DNA of 64,000 nucleotides from Flavobacteriales bacterium (lineage in GTDB: Bacteria; Bacteroidota; Bacteroidia; Flavobacteriales_D; Crocinitomicaceae), in contig VEQH01000006.1 of NCBI GenBank assembly GCA_018883325.1, positions 31,119-95,118 of the forward strand. Reading direction: 5' to 3'. The position numbers were made by a program, and so were the translations under genes. Under the pieces are notes generated by a model that did not search any database, was not told the DNA's origin, and worked only from the letters and a program-made list of their open reading frames with translations. Of the stretch, positions 26,287 through 34,906 are shown piece after piece (position 1 is the first letter of the stretch; every line of letters begins with the position of its first letter).

Positions 26287-28188
26287 ATGAGTGATGCTAT
26301 TAAACACGAGTGTGGGATTGCCCTTTTGAGGCTCAAAAAACCCTTGGATTTCTACCTTCAAAAGTATGGATCAGCACTTTACGGAGTAAATAAGCTTCAT
26401 CTTTTGATGGAAAAACAACACAACCGCGGACAAGACGGCGCAGGTTTAGCGAATATCAAATTTGACATGCAACCTGGAGAACGTTACATTTCAAGAACGC
26501 GTTCCATTGCAAAGAGCCCAATTCAAGATATTTTTGATCAAATAAATGAACGCTTTGAGCAAATTGCGGAAGAAAATCCTGAGAACCTAAAAGATGTTGA
26601 TTACCTCAAAAAAAATGCTGGTTTTACAGGTGAATTATTTTTAGGTCACTTACGCTACGGAACTTTTGGAAGAAATTCAATTGAAAGTTGCCATCCTTTT
26701 TTACGTCAAAATAATTGGATTACACGAAATTTAGTCGTTGCAGGAAACTTCAACTTGACAAACGTTGATGATTTGTTCGACGTTTTAGTGCGCGTTGGTC
26801 AGCACCCGAAAGAAAAGTCAGACACAGTAACTGTTTTGGAAAAAATTGGACATTTTTTAGATGTAGAAAATGATGAATTATTCAAACAGTATAAAATTCT
26901 AGGTTACAGCAATACAGATATATATGCAAAAATTGCTGAACAAATTAACCTTGTAAAAATTCTAAAAAAAGCTTCAGAAGATTGGGATGGAGGTTATGCA
27001 ATGGCAGGACTTTTAGGCCATGGTGATGCTTTTGTTTTGCGTGATCCAAACGGGATTCGTCCTGCGTTTTGGTACGAAGATGATGAAATTTGTGTAGTTG
27101 CTTCGGAGCGTCCTGTAATTCAAACAGCCTTCAATTTGAAAGTTGAAGATATTCAGGAATTGAAACCTGGACACGCATTGATTATCAAAAAGAACGGAAA
27201 TGTTTCAGAAGAATTAATCAACGAACCTCTGACACCATTAAAGTGTTCTTTTGAACGAATTTACTTTTCAAGAGGTTCTGATTCAGATATTTATAAAGAA
27301 CGAAAAGCTTTGGGAAGACTGATTGTTCCCCAAGTATTAAAAGCAGTTGATTACGATTTTGATAATTCTGTTTTTTCGTTTATTCCAAACACAGCTGAGG
27401 TTTCATTTTATGGTTTAATCAAAGGTTTGGAGGAACATTTAAACGAAGAAAAAATCAAACAAATTCAAGCTTTGGGCGCTAATCCAAGTTTGGAAGCGAT
27501 TGAAGAAATCATTCACCGAAGAGCACGAATTGAAAAAATAGCAATTAAAGATGCAAAATTGCGCACATTCATTACGCAAGATGACACACGGGATGATTTA
27601 GTGGCAAATGTGTACGATATTACTTACGGAGGAATTCGTCCGCACACTGATAATCTGATTGTAATTGATGATAGTATTGTTCGTGGTACGACATTGAAGC
27701 AAAGTATTTTGCGCATTTTAGATCGTTTAAATCCAAAGAAAATTGTTGTAGTTTCTTCTGCGCCTCAAATTCGTTTCCCAGATTGTTACGGAATTGACAT
27801 GGCAAAAATGGGAGATTTCATAGCGTTTGAAGCGACAATTCAGTTATTGCGCGACACCAATCAAACGGCACTTATTGACGAGGTTTATAAAAAATGCTTG
27901 GAGCAAGTTCACTTACCAAAAGAACAAGTTCGCAATTATGTGAAGGAAATTTATGCACCATTTACAGATGAACAGATTTCAGCTAAAATCGCAGAATTAT
28001 TGACTCCGCCAACGATTAAAGCAAAAGTTGAAATTGTTTTCCAATCAGTTGAAAATTTGCACATTGCTTGTCCAAATCACTTGGGAGATTGGTATTTTAC
28101 AGGAAATTATCCAACACCTGGCGGAAATAAAGTAGTCAATAAAGCCTTTATTAACTGGGTGGAAAAGAAAAATGAAAGAGCGTATTGA
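26287..28188 (+). CDS. purF: amidophosphoribosyltransferase, long Bacteroidota form
   Basis: 633 residues against about 500 in E. coli PurF. It transfers glutamine amide nitrogen to PRPP in the first step of purine synthesis. An N-terminal Ntn glutaminase domain has Cys9 in KHECGIALL (Cys exposed after removal of a short propeptide), then QHNRGQDGAG and LGHLRYGT. The PRPP-binding loop is LIVIDDSIVRGTTLKQSI in the C-terminal half. Extra segments of ~130 residues (around 155-210, 365-430 and the C-terminus) explain the length. Bacteroidota often carry this long form beside a normal PurF. Whether it replaces or supplements the classical enzyme here cannot be told. Confidence 0.85.
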   Translation: MSDAIKHECGIALLRLKKPLDFYLQKYGSALYGVNKLHLLMEKQHNRGQDGAGLANIKFDMQPGERYISRTRSIAKSPIQDIFDQINERFEQIAEENPENLKDVDYLKKNAGFTGELFLGHLRYGTFGRNSIESCHPFLRQNNWITRNLVVAGNFNLTNVDDLFDVLVRVGQHPKEKSDTVTVLEKIGHFLDVENDELFKQYKILGYSNTDIYAKIAEQINLVKILKKASEDWDGGYAMAGLLGHGDAFVLRDPNGIRPAFWYEDDEICVVASERPVIQTAFNLKVEDIQELKPGHALIIKKNGNVSEELINEPLTPLKCSFERIYFSRGSDSDIYKERKALGRLIVPQVLKAVDYDFDNSVFSFIPNTAEVSFYGLIKGLEEHLNEEKIKQIQALGANPSLEAIEEIIHRRARIEKIAIKDAKLRTFITQDDTRDDLVANVYDITYGGIRPHTDNLIVIDDSIVRGTTLKQSILRILDRLNPKKIVVVSSAPQIRFPDCYGIDMAKMGDFIAFEATIQLLRDTNQTALIDEVYKKCLEQVHLPKEQVRNYVKEIYAPFTDEQISAKIAELLTPPTIKAKVEIVFQSVENLHIACPNHLGDWYFTGNYPTPGGNKVVNKAFINWVEKKNERAY

Positions 28189-28260
28189 GAAGGAAGATTT
28201 TCTTACCTTACATTTAACGAATTGATTTCAACAAAAACAATGAATTGAAAATCAATTTAC

Positions 28261-28268
28261 TACATTTG
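28261..28268 (+). promoter_or_regulatory. TAnnTTTG box before the 28292 gene
   Basis: TACATTTG matches the Bacteroidota -7 box 23 bases before the ATG. No well-spaced TTG is present upstream. Confidence 0.45.
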
Positions 28269-28291
28269 TCGCCTCAAAAACACGAAAAATT

Positions 28292-29626
28292 ATGAAAAAA
28301 AATCAATCAATCGCCTTGGTTATTGGTGCTTTCACGCTTTGTTTCAATGCGTATGGTCAATTACCTAAAATTACTAAACCGAAAATCAATGTTTCTGTTC
28401 CAGGAAATAGCGATGTAAAAGCTTCAGATATTGGATTAGGTGGAAAAGACCCTAGTGGTTTGTTTAAAAACATCACAAACGATGAAAGTGCAAATGTTCA
28501 CCGTAAAAATGCAGTAGCAAACTTAACAGCAATAGAAGCGGAATACGCAAAAACAAGTGTTGATTACGAAGTGTTGACAAAGTTAATGTTTGAAAATGAG
28601 CGCACACTTGGACATGTAATGAAATTAGAGCCGAAAATTGACCGTGCGAATTACGACGCTAAATATCTTCCATTAAAAGAAAAAGCAGACAAACAAACTG
28701 CTGCTTATGTTGAAATCGTTAAGTTGGAAAAATCATTCCAAAAAGATTTCAATGCTCCAGTTGAATTTAAAAAACCTGAGGTTTTATCGTTCAGAGGTGA
28801 AGGTTATAGCTCACATCCACAGTGTTACTGCCGAAATTATCGTTCGGAAACAAAAACGTTAGCAGAATTTGATGCCGCTAAGAAACAATACGAAGAACTT
28901 TCGGCACAATTACAAGGTTACAAAAATGCAGAAACGCAGAAACTTTTTGCGAATATGACAACTTGTATTGCAAACGGAAATAACTATGCACTTTTTGCAG
29001 CGAAAGAAAATCTAACTAAAGATGTTGTTGATTTCAATACAGCAAATAAAGCTGCTGAACCTAATAAAGTAATCAAGCGTTGCGACGAATACCTAGCTGC
29101 CTTAAATCGAATTGAGACAGACAATAGTTTGAAGTTAGAAGCTGCAACTATTACAGCTTTGACACAAGCAAAAGCAACAGTTTCAAAAACAAAAACGGAT
29201 GCTGAAACTTATATTAGTAGTGGAGCTTTCAAAAAATACCAAGACAAAATGTATGCAGAGAAAATCGCAAAAGTTTTCTTACCTAAAGCTGGGTCTAAAA
29301 ATGCAACATTGGAAGCTGGTGCAATTGCTTATGTTAAAGGAGCGGAATACACTGAGTATTTGACTGGAAGAAAAGACAGTCCTGTCGCTTCAACTTTTAG
29401 AGCAATTACAGCAACAGCAACACCTTATGTTAAAAAGAATGAATACGGATTACCATTGTATGAATACCACGAATTATGGGTTGCATTCAAAGGAAAGGAT
29501 GGTAAATGTTACCGTTGTGCTGTTTATGCAAGTTACACATACAAAGGTGGCGGAACGTATGCAACAGTTCCAACTTGGGGAGCAGATGCACCTGAAGAAA
29601 TGTCTTGTGACAATGTTTTAAAATAA
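28292..29626 (+). CDS. secreted protein of unknown function
   Basis: 444 residues. Signal peptide MKKNQSIALVIGAFTLCFNA with cleavage after AYG. The middle is Ala/Lys/Glu-rich and helical. A CYCRNYRS motif sits near 180, and the C-terminal region is Tyr/Gly-rich with CYRCAVYASYTYKGG and a final Cys. The cysteine pairs suggest disulfides in the periplasm or outside. I do not recognise the family. It is a single-gene unit with promoter-like TACATTTG upstream and a terminator at 29651. Confidence 0.75.
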   Translation: MKKNQSIALVIGAFTLCFNAYGQLPKITKPKINVSVPGNSDVKASDIGLGGKDPSGLFKNITNDESANVHRKNAVANLTAIEAEYAKTSVDYEVLTKLMFENERTLGHVMKLEPKIDRANYDAKYLPLKEKADKQTAAYVEIVKLEKSFQKDFNAPVEFKKPEVLSFRGEGYSSHPQCYCRNYRSETKTLAEFDAAKKQYEELSAQLQGYKNAETQKLFANMTTCIANGNNYALFAAKENLTKDVVDFNTANKAAEPNKVIKRCDEYLAALNRIETDNSLKLEAATITALTQAKATVSKTKTDAETYISSGAFKKYQDKMYAEKIAKVFLPKAGSKNATLEAGAIAYVKGAEYTEYLTGRKDSPVASTFRAITATATPYVKKNEYGLPLYEYHELWVAFKGKDGKCYRCAVYASYTYKGGGTYATVPTWGADAPEEMSCDNVLK

Positions 29627-29650
29627 TCCACTCATTTCAGAGTAACTCAA

Positions 29651-29676
29651 AACCTCGATTTATTCGGGGTTTTTTG
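29651..29676 (+). terminator. rho-independent terminator
   Basis: AACCTCGA pairs with TTCGGGGTT (one G-T pair) and a T run follows, 24 bases after the stop of the secreted-protein gene. Confidence 0.8.
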
Positions 29677-29792
29677 TTTTTTTGAAAGATTTTTTAAAAA
29701 AAATCAATAAGATTTTCATGTAAAATTAGAATATTGCTATTTAAAGTTTTAATTTAGCAATCTCATTCTGAGGATAATTAATACATCAAAAT

Positions 29793-29933
29793 ATGAAATC
29801 AAAATTTACAGTATTCGTTGGTTTAGCGCTTTTCGTTCTTGCAATTGCTTCTTGTGGTGGAAGTAAAAAAGTTAGTTGTGATGCTTTTTCTAGTACACAA
29901 CAAACGGTAAACAACGATACTGCAGCGAAATAA
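29793..29933 (+). CDS. 46-residue lipoprotein
   Basis: MKSKFTVFVGLALFVLAIAS followed by Cys21-Gly-Gly is a clear lipobox, so the mature lipoprotein is only about 26 residues, with one further Cys and a polar Ser/Thr/Gln tail. It has its own terminator 22 bases downstream, which supports it as a real, independently expressed gene. No family is recognised. Such short lipoproteins are often missed by annotation. Confidence 0.7.
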   Translation: MKSKFTVFVGLALFVLAIASCGGSKKVSCDAFSSTQQTVNNDTAAK

Positions 29934-29954
29934 TTTCTGCTTAAAAGCTTTCTT

Positions 29955-30000
29955 AACACTGTGTAATTATTCTTAGTTGAATAGCACAGTGTTTTTTTGT
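29955..30000 (+). terminator. rho-independent terminator of the small lipoprotein
   Basis: AACACTGTG at 29955-29963 pairs with CACAGTGTT at 29985-29993, followed by a T run. The loop is 21 bases. Confidence 0.75.
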
Positions 30001-30116
30001 GCCCTATTTGTCAAATTTTAATGTTTTTCAATTCTTCTCTTGGCATTTTTCATTTTCAATTCTACATTATAAATTATCCTGGCACGTCGTTTGAAACGAA
30101 CTCTAAAATTTAAATC

Positions 30117-30908
30117 ATGAAACGTTTATTTAGTTCAATTGCGCTAGTTTCAATAAGTCTTTTAGTTTTATCTAGCTCTAAATCAACAGATTTACCGAAT
30201 GTAGAAAATAAAGCATTTCAAGTAGGAGAAAAGTTGAGGTATCGAATCACTTATGGATTTGTTGATGCCGGAGAAGCAACACTTGAATTGAAAAGCACTT
30301 CTAAAAAAGGAAATGGTCGTGAGTTAATTCATGCTGTTGGAATTGGAAGAACTTTGGGTGGATTTAATTCTTTTTACAAAGTCGATGATCGCTACGAAAC
30401 GTATTTAGATAAAAAAGGTATTTTTCCTTGGTTTTTTGTTCGCAGAGTTGACGAAGGAGGGTATAAAATCAATCAAGACTATGCTTTTAAACATACCGTA
30501 GGAAAAGTTGATAATGGCGCAGGAAAAACGTTTAAAATTCCTATTGCAGTGCAAGATATGATTTCTTCTTTTTACTATGCGCGTACTTTAAATTTTAAAA
30601 ATATTAAGAAGGGACAGACCTTTGAATTCCCTTGTTTTATGGATGATGAATTATACAATTTAAAAATCAAATACGTTGGTGAGGAATTTATTCATATCCG
30701 CAAAGGTAAATTCAAGTGTATGAAATTCGTTCCTGTGGTTCAAACAGGTCGCTATTTTAAAAGCGAGGAAGATGTCAATTTTTGGGTAACAAGCGATGCC
30801 AATAGAATTCCAGTATTAGTGAAAGCTAAAATCCCCGTTGGCGTTGTGAAAATGCACTTGGTAGAATGGAGTGGCTTGCGAAATGATTTAAGCAGTAAAG
30901 TCAAATAA
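30117..30908 (+). CDS. DUF3108-family exported protein
   Basis: 263 residues with an N-terminal export signal (MKRLFSSIALVSISLLVLSS). The mature part matches the DUF3108 pattern: FQVGEKLRYRITYGFVDAGEATLEL near the start, DRYETYLDK, then IPVLVKAKIPVGVVKMHL close to the end, forming a lipocalin-like or beta-sandwich shell. The family's role is not established; members are periplasmic. It converges on the permease gene, with 3 bases between the two stops. Confidence 0.85.
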   Translation: MKRLFSSIALVSISLLVLSSSKSTDLPNVENKAFQVGEKLRYRITYGFVDAGEATLELKSTSKKGNGRELIHAVGIGRTLGGFNSFYKVDDRYETYLDKKGIFPWFFVRRVDEGGYKINQDYAFKHTVGKVDNGAGKTFKIPIAVQDMISSFYYARTLNFKNIKKGQTFEFPCFMDDELYNLKIKYVGEEFIHIRKGKFKCMKFVPVVQTGRYFKSEEDVNFWVTSDANRIPVLVKAKIPVGVVKMHLVEWSGLRNDLSSKVK

Positions 30909-30911
30909 ACG

Positions 30912-32195
30912 CTAGTGATTTATTGAATTTACATCCAATTCTTGGTGCTTGTGTTTGAAAAACAAAGCAAATAAGATGGCAATAACCAAAGAATAAATCG
31001 AAAAAGTTATCCAAATACTAAACCAATCGTTTGTTCCATTTTCGAGGGTGAAATAGTTTTTGATAAGTAAACCACTTGTGTAACTTCCTAAAATTGCTCC
31101 GAATCCATTTGTCATCATCATAAATAGTCCTTGAGCACTTGAGCGTATAGTAGGATCAGTTGTTGTTTCAACAAAAATAGAACCTGAAACATTGAAGAAA
31201 TCAAAGGCCATTCCGTAAACGATACAAGAGAGAATAATCATCCATAATCCATCAGCAGGGTTACCGTATGCAAGTAAACCAAAACGTAAAACCCAAGCGA
31301 ACATACTGATGAGCATAACCTTTTTAATTCCAAATTTTCTTAAAAAGAATGGAATAGCAAGGATAAATATAGTTTCTGAAATTTGAGAGATTGACATTAT
31401 TATTGTTGAATGTTCAACAACCCACAAATTAGCATATTCAGGCACATTTTTAAACTCAGAAATGTATAAATCGCCATACATATTTGTTAATTGTAGCGCA
31501 GCACCCAAAAACATCGAGAAAAGAAAAAACATCGCCATTTTGGAATTTGTAAATAGCTTAAAAGCATTTAATCCCATTGTGTCAGAAAAGCTTTTTCGTT
31601 CTCTAATTTCTTTATTTGGTAAACATTTAGGAATGAAGAAAAATGCAAATACAGCCAACACAATCGCTGCTGAACCTGCAATGTAAAATTGACCCGATAA
31701 GGCTTTGTTTCCAGTAAGGTTTGTGACCCACATCGCAACAATAAAACCAATCGTTCCCCAAACTCGTATCGGAGGAAAGTCTTTAATTACATTAAATCCA
31801 TTGTTTTTCAGAACATTATAACCAACTGCATTTGATAAGGCAATAGTTGGCATATAAAAAATCATGGCAAGAAAAATCCACCAAAAGAAAGTATCTGGAG
31901 ATTTAACTTCAGGAAGATAAAAAAGTACTAATCCACCTAATAGGTGTAAAATTCCATAAAGTTTTTCTGCATTTATCCACCTATCAGCGAGAATACCCAT
32001 TAACGTAGGCATGAATAAAGACGATAATCCGAGTGTGCTAAAAATTGCTCCAAATTGGGCCGCGTCCCATTGTTTGGTTTCAAACCAATAATTAGCAACA
32101 GTAATTAACCAAGCTCCCCATACAAAAAACTGAAGGAAGCTCATTATGGTTAATCGAAATTTTATTGCTGTGCTAGCTTCGTTTATTGATTTCAT
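30912..32195 (-). CDS. nucleoside permease, MFS NupG/XapB type
   Basis: 427 residues with about 12 membrane helices. The start is taken as ATG 32195 (MKSINEASTAIKFRLTIMSF), because the usual N-terminal helix SFLQFFVWGAWLITVANYW follows at once; the open frame extends 20 codons further but overlaps the upstream gene more. LMGILADRWINAEKLYG is the MFS loop 2-3 signature region of the nucleoside:H+ symporter group. It would import nucleosides by proton symport. It overlaps the end of the bifunctional nuclease gene by 23 bases, so the two are probably one transcript. Confidence 0.87.
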   Translation of the reverse strand: MKSINEASTAIKFRLTIMSFLQFFVWGAWLITVANYWFETKQWDAAQFGAIFSTLGLSSLFMPTLMGILADRWINAEKLYGILHLLGGLVLFYLPEVKSPDTFFWWIFLAMIFYMPTIALSNAVGYNVLKNNGFNVIKDFPPIRVWGTIGFIVAMWVTNLTGNKALSGQFYIAGSAAIVLAVFAFFFIPKCLPNKEIRERKSFSDTMGLNAFKLFTNSKMAMFFLFSMFLGAALQLTNMYGDLYISEFKNVPEYANLWVVEHSTIIMSISQISETIFILAIPFFLRKFGIKKVMLISMFAWVLRFGLLAYGNPADGLWMIILSCIVYGMAFDFFNVSGSIFVETTTDPTIRSSAQGLFMMMTNGFGAILGSYTSGLLIKNYFTLENGTNDWFSIWITFSIYSLVIAILFALFFKHKHQELDVNSINH

Positions 32196-32748
32196 CACGG
32201 AGTTTTGAGGCAAGTTCATAATCTTCATTTTCAATCGCCTCTGCCAACTGTGCATTCAGTTCTTCCAATGAAATTGCTTCCATTTCATTGATAACTTCAT
32301 TTAATTCGTCGTCATCTTCCTCTTCAAAATCTAAATCCAAATCTTCTGTTCCTCCAACTTCTTCCAATATCGTAGAAAGAGTGAAAATAGGCGCATTGAA
32401 TCGAACTCCAACCGCTATTGCATCAGAAGTACGTGAATCTATTTCAGTAATCGCATTTTCTTTTTCACAAATGATTTTAGAGTAAAAAACGCCTTCATGA
32501 AATTTGTAAATGAGTATTTCACGCACATTTACGCCATACGATTTACAAAATGTTTTGATTAAATCATGTGTCAATGGTCGATTGGGAACCATTTTTTCTA
32601 ATTCTACAGCTATAGCTTGTGCTTCAAAACCACCGATAACAATTGGCAATTTTCTCTTTCCAGCAGATTCAACTAATGTTAAAACATACGAGCCAGACTG
32701 AGTCTGGCTGTATGCTATACCTGTAATGTCTAATTTAACTTTTTGCAT
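32173..32748 (-). CDS. bifunctional nuclease-family protein with a UVR motif
   Basis: 191 residues. The BFN/DUF151 domain covers about 1-135 (LPIVIGGFEAQAIAVELEK, PLTHDLIKTF, SRTSDAIAVGVRFNAPIF). An acidic linker of Asp/Glu follows, then a C-terminal UvrB/UvrC-type helical hairpin (LAEAIENEDYELASKLRDEI). Family members have been described as RNase/DNase, but the biological role in Bacteroidota is not settled. It follows etfB-etfA by 27 bases and precedes the permease. Confidence 0.87.
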   Translation of the reverse strand: MQKVKLDITGIAYSQTQSGSYVLTLVESAGKRKLPIVIGGFEAQAIAVELEKMVPNRPLTHDLIKTFCKSYGVNVREILIYKFHEGVFYSKIICEKENAITEIDSRTSDAIAVGVRFNAPIFTLSTILEEVGGTEDLDLDFEEEDDDELNEVINEMEAISLEELNAQLAEAIENEDYELASKLRDEINKRS

Positions 32749-32775
32749 GTAATTCCTTAAAATTCTCTTGAACTC

Positions 32776-33717
32776 TTAGTGTTGAGCTGCTTTGAATTTT
32801 TTAATTGCTTCATTTAACCTTGGTACTACTTCAAAAGCATCACCAACGATACCATAATCTGCTGCTTTAAAGAACGGCGCCTCAGGATCTGTGTTGATAA
32901 CAACGATTACTTTTGAACCGTTAACTCCAGCTAAATGCTGAATTGCTCCTGAGATTCCAACTGCGATATATAAGTTTGGACGAATTGCAACACCTGTTTG
33001 ACCAACGTGTTCGTGGTGAGGTCTCCAACCAATATCAGCAACTGGACGAGAACAAGCTGTTGCTGCTCCTAATAATTTTGCCATATCTTCAATCATTCCC
33101 CAGTTTTCAGGACCTTTCAATCCTCTTCCTGCTGAAACAACTAATTCTGCTTCTGGTAATGGAATTTCTCCTTCTGGTTTTTTAGTTGAAATAACTTTAA
33201 TTGCTGCCGCGCCACCTTGTCCTGAAGTTTCTTCAACTGAACATGTAGCACCTGTTTTTTCAGGTTGAATGCTATTTGGCAACAAAGAAATGATTCTTGA
33301 AGCAGAGTTTACTTTTACCGCTCCCATTGCTTTTCCTGAGAAAACGTTCACTTTGATTGTTCCATCAGCTTCAGGTGTAGAAATTGCTCCTGCAACTAAA
33401 CCTGCTTTTAATCTTACAGACAATCTTGGTGCTACTGCTTTTCCGATTAAATCATGTGAAAATACAACAGTAGTTGCACCAACTGTTTGAGCAACTGAAG
33501 CAATCAAACGCGTTAATTGTTGTGCATCTTCACCGTCAACACTTCTATCAACGATTACTTTCGAAGCACCGTATTCTCCAAGTGTAGAAAGTAAATCTGC
33601 ATTTGCGCCACCGTTTGTAACAACAGTAACGTCTGCGCCTAATTTTTTACCATAAGTAACAGTTTCCAAAGCTGATTTGGAAAGACCGTTTGTTGAGTTA
33701 ATATATACTAGTATCAT
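32776..33717 (-). CDS. etfA: electron transfer flavoprotein alpha subunit
   Basis: 313 residues. It binds FAD and, with EtfB, passes electrons from acyl-CoA dehydrogenases towards the quinone pool. The C-terminal FAD domain is recognised by VSAGRGLKGPENWGMI, SRPVADIGW, QTGVAIRPNLYIAVGISGAI and VVINTDPEAPFF. The start ATG is 18 bases after the etfB stop. Operon order etfB-etfA is the usual one. Confidence 0.96.
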   Translation of the reverse strand: MILVYINSTNGLSKSALETVTYGKKLGADVTVVTNGGANADLLSTLGEYGASKVIVDRSVDGEDAQQLTRLIASVAQTVGATTVVFSHDLIGKAVAPRLSVRLKAGLVAGAISTPEADGTIKVNVFSGKAMGAVKVNSASRIISLLPNSIQPEKTGATCSVEETSGQGGAAAIKVISTKKPEGEIPLPEAELVVSAGRGLKGPENWGMIEDMAKLLGAATACSRPVADIGWRPHHEHVGQTGVAIRPNLYIAVGISGAIQHLAGVNGSKVIVVINTDPEAPFFKAADYGIVGDAFEVVPRLNEAIKKFKAAQH

Positions 33718-33735
33718 GAAAATCTTTTTAAACGA

Positions 33736-34476
33736 TTAAATTACTTTTGCTTCGTTGTGTAACAATTCTACCAATTCATCCATGTTTTCAGGATTAATCA
33801 TTTTCACTGCTGATTTAGCATTTGGCATTGTGTACGAAACATAGCTTGTCAAATCTTCAACAGCAACTGGTGCAACAACCGTAAGTGGTTTTGTTCGTGC
33901 AGCCATGATTCCACGCATGTTTGGAATACGTTGCTCAGCCATTCCTTTAGCACAAGATACAACTGCAGGAGTAGCAACTTCAACTACTTGAACACCACCA
34001 GCAATTTCTCTTTCCAATGTTAAACTTGAACCGTTAACATCTAATTTCTCTGCTAATGAAATGAATGGTAAATCTAAAGCTTCAGCAATCATCCCACCAA
34101 CTTGCGAACCGTTGTAGTTAATTGTTTCTTTACCTGTTAAAATTAAGTCAAAACCGTTTGATTTTGCATATTCAGCAATTTGAATTGCTGTAAAATAAGC
34201 ATCCTTAGGATCTGCATCTATTCTCACTGCTTCATCCGCACCGATTGCAAGTGCTTTTCTAATTACAGCCTCATCAGCTGCTGCTCCAACGGTTACAATT
34301 GTTACTTGTCCACCACCTGCTTCTTTGATTTCCAAAGCGCGAACAAGTGCATACCACTCGTCATAAGGGTTAACAATGTATTGCACTCCATTTTCATCAA
34401 ACTTCGTGTTTCCGTCTGTGAAAGCAACTTTAGAAGTTGTGTCTGGAGACTTACTGATACAAACCAAAATTTTCAT
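33736..34476 (-). CDS. etfB: electron transfer flavoprotein beta subunit
   Basis: 246 residues. Typical EtfB sequence: MKILVCISKSPDTTSKVAF, YIVNPYDEWYALVRALEIKE, DLILTGKETINYNGSQVGGM and the C-terminal MRGIMAARTKPL. It binds AMP and forms the heterodimer with EtfA. It is the first gene of the etfB-etfA-nuclease-permease set. Confidence 0.96.
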   Translation of the reverse strand: MKILVCISKSPDTTSKVAFTDGNTKFDENGVQYIVNPYDEWYALVRALEIKEAGGGQVTIVTVGAAADEAVIRKALAIGADEAVRIDADPKDAYFTAIQIAEYAKSNGFDLILTGKETINYNGSQVGGMIAEALDLPFISLAEKLDVNGSSLTLEREIAGGVQVVEVATPAVVSCAKGMAEQRIPNMRGIMAARTKPLTVVAPVAVEDLTSYVSYTMPNAKSAVKMINPENMDELVELLHNEAKVI

Positions 34477-34906
34477 TCTCTTTCGTTTTTAGTGGTGCAA
34501 ATTTAAGTAAATAAATGTTTAATAATTGATTCTAAAACATTGACTTGAAATTTTATTATCAATCCGAAATCTTTAACATTAAAACCAAGCAATTGTTTTT
34601 CAAAAAACACTTTCGTTATTGAATCAAGTGCTTAAAAATTGCTGTTTATAGCTTGCTAAGAAGTCTATAATTCATTGACAGAAATGCTTGTTTTTATAAG
34701 TGTTTTGTATTCAAAGCAGAAGAATGTAATTTCGGGATAATCGTTTTTAAAAAGAAACTTGAAAACAAAACTTCATCTAACTTTAAAAACTACCACAAAA
34801 TTTTGAGTTATAATAACTCCAAAATATTCAATGTGGAATTCAGCATTCACACTTAGATAAATTTAGTGTAAATCCTCAGTGCGAGAAATTCAGCATTCAA
34901 AATTAT
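34477..34906. other. 430-base intergenic region without a gene
   Basis: AT-rich. It must hold the etfB promoter (minus strand). AATTCAGCATTCA occurs twice, near 34838 and 34888, about 50 bases apart. No RNA gene or ORF with support is seen. Confidence 0.6.

Noticed and set aside
34838..34900. Paired AATTCAGCATTCA as an operator
   Set aside because: Such AT-rich words recur by chance in this genome, and the pair has no clear link to either flanking gene.
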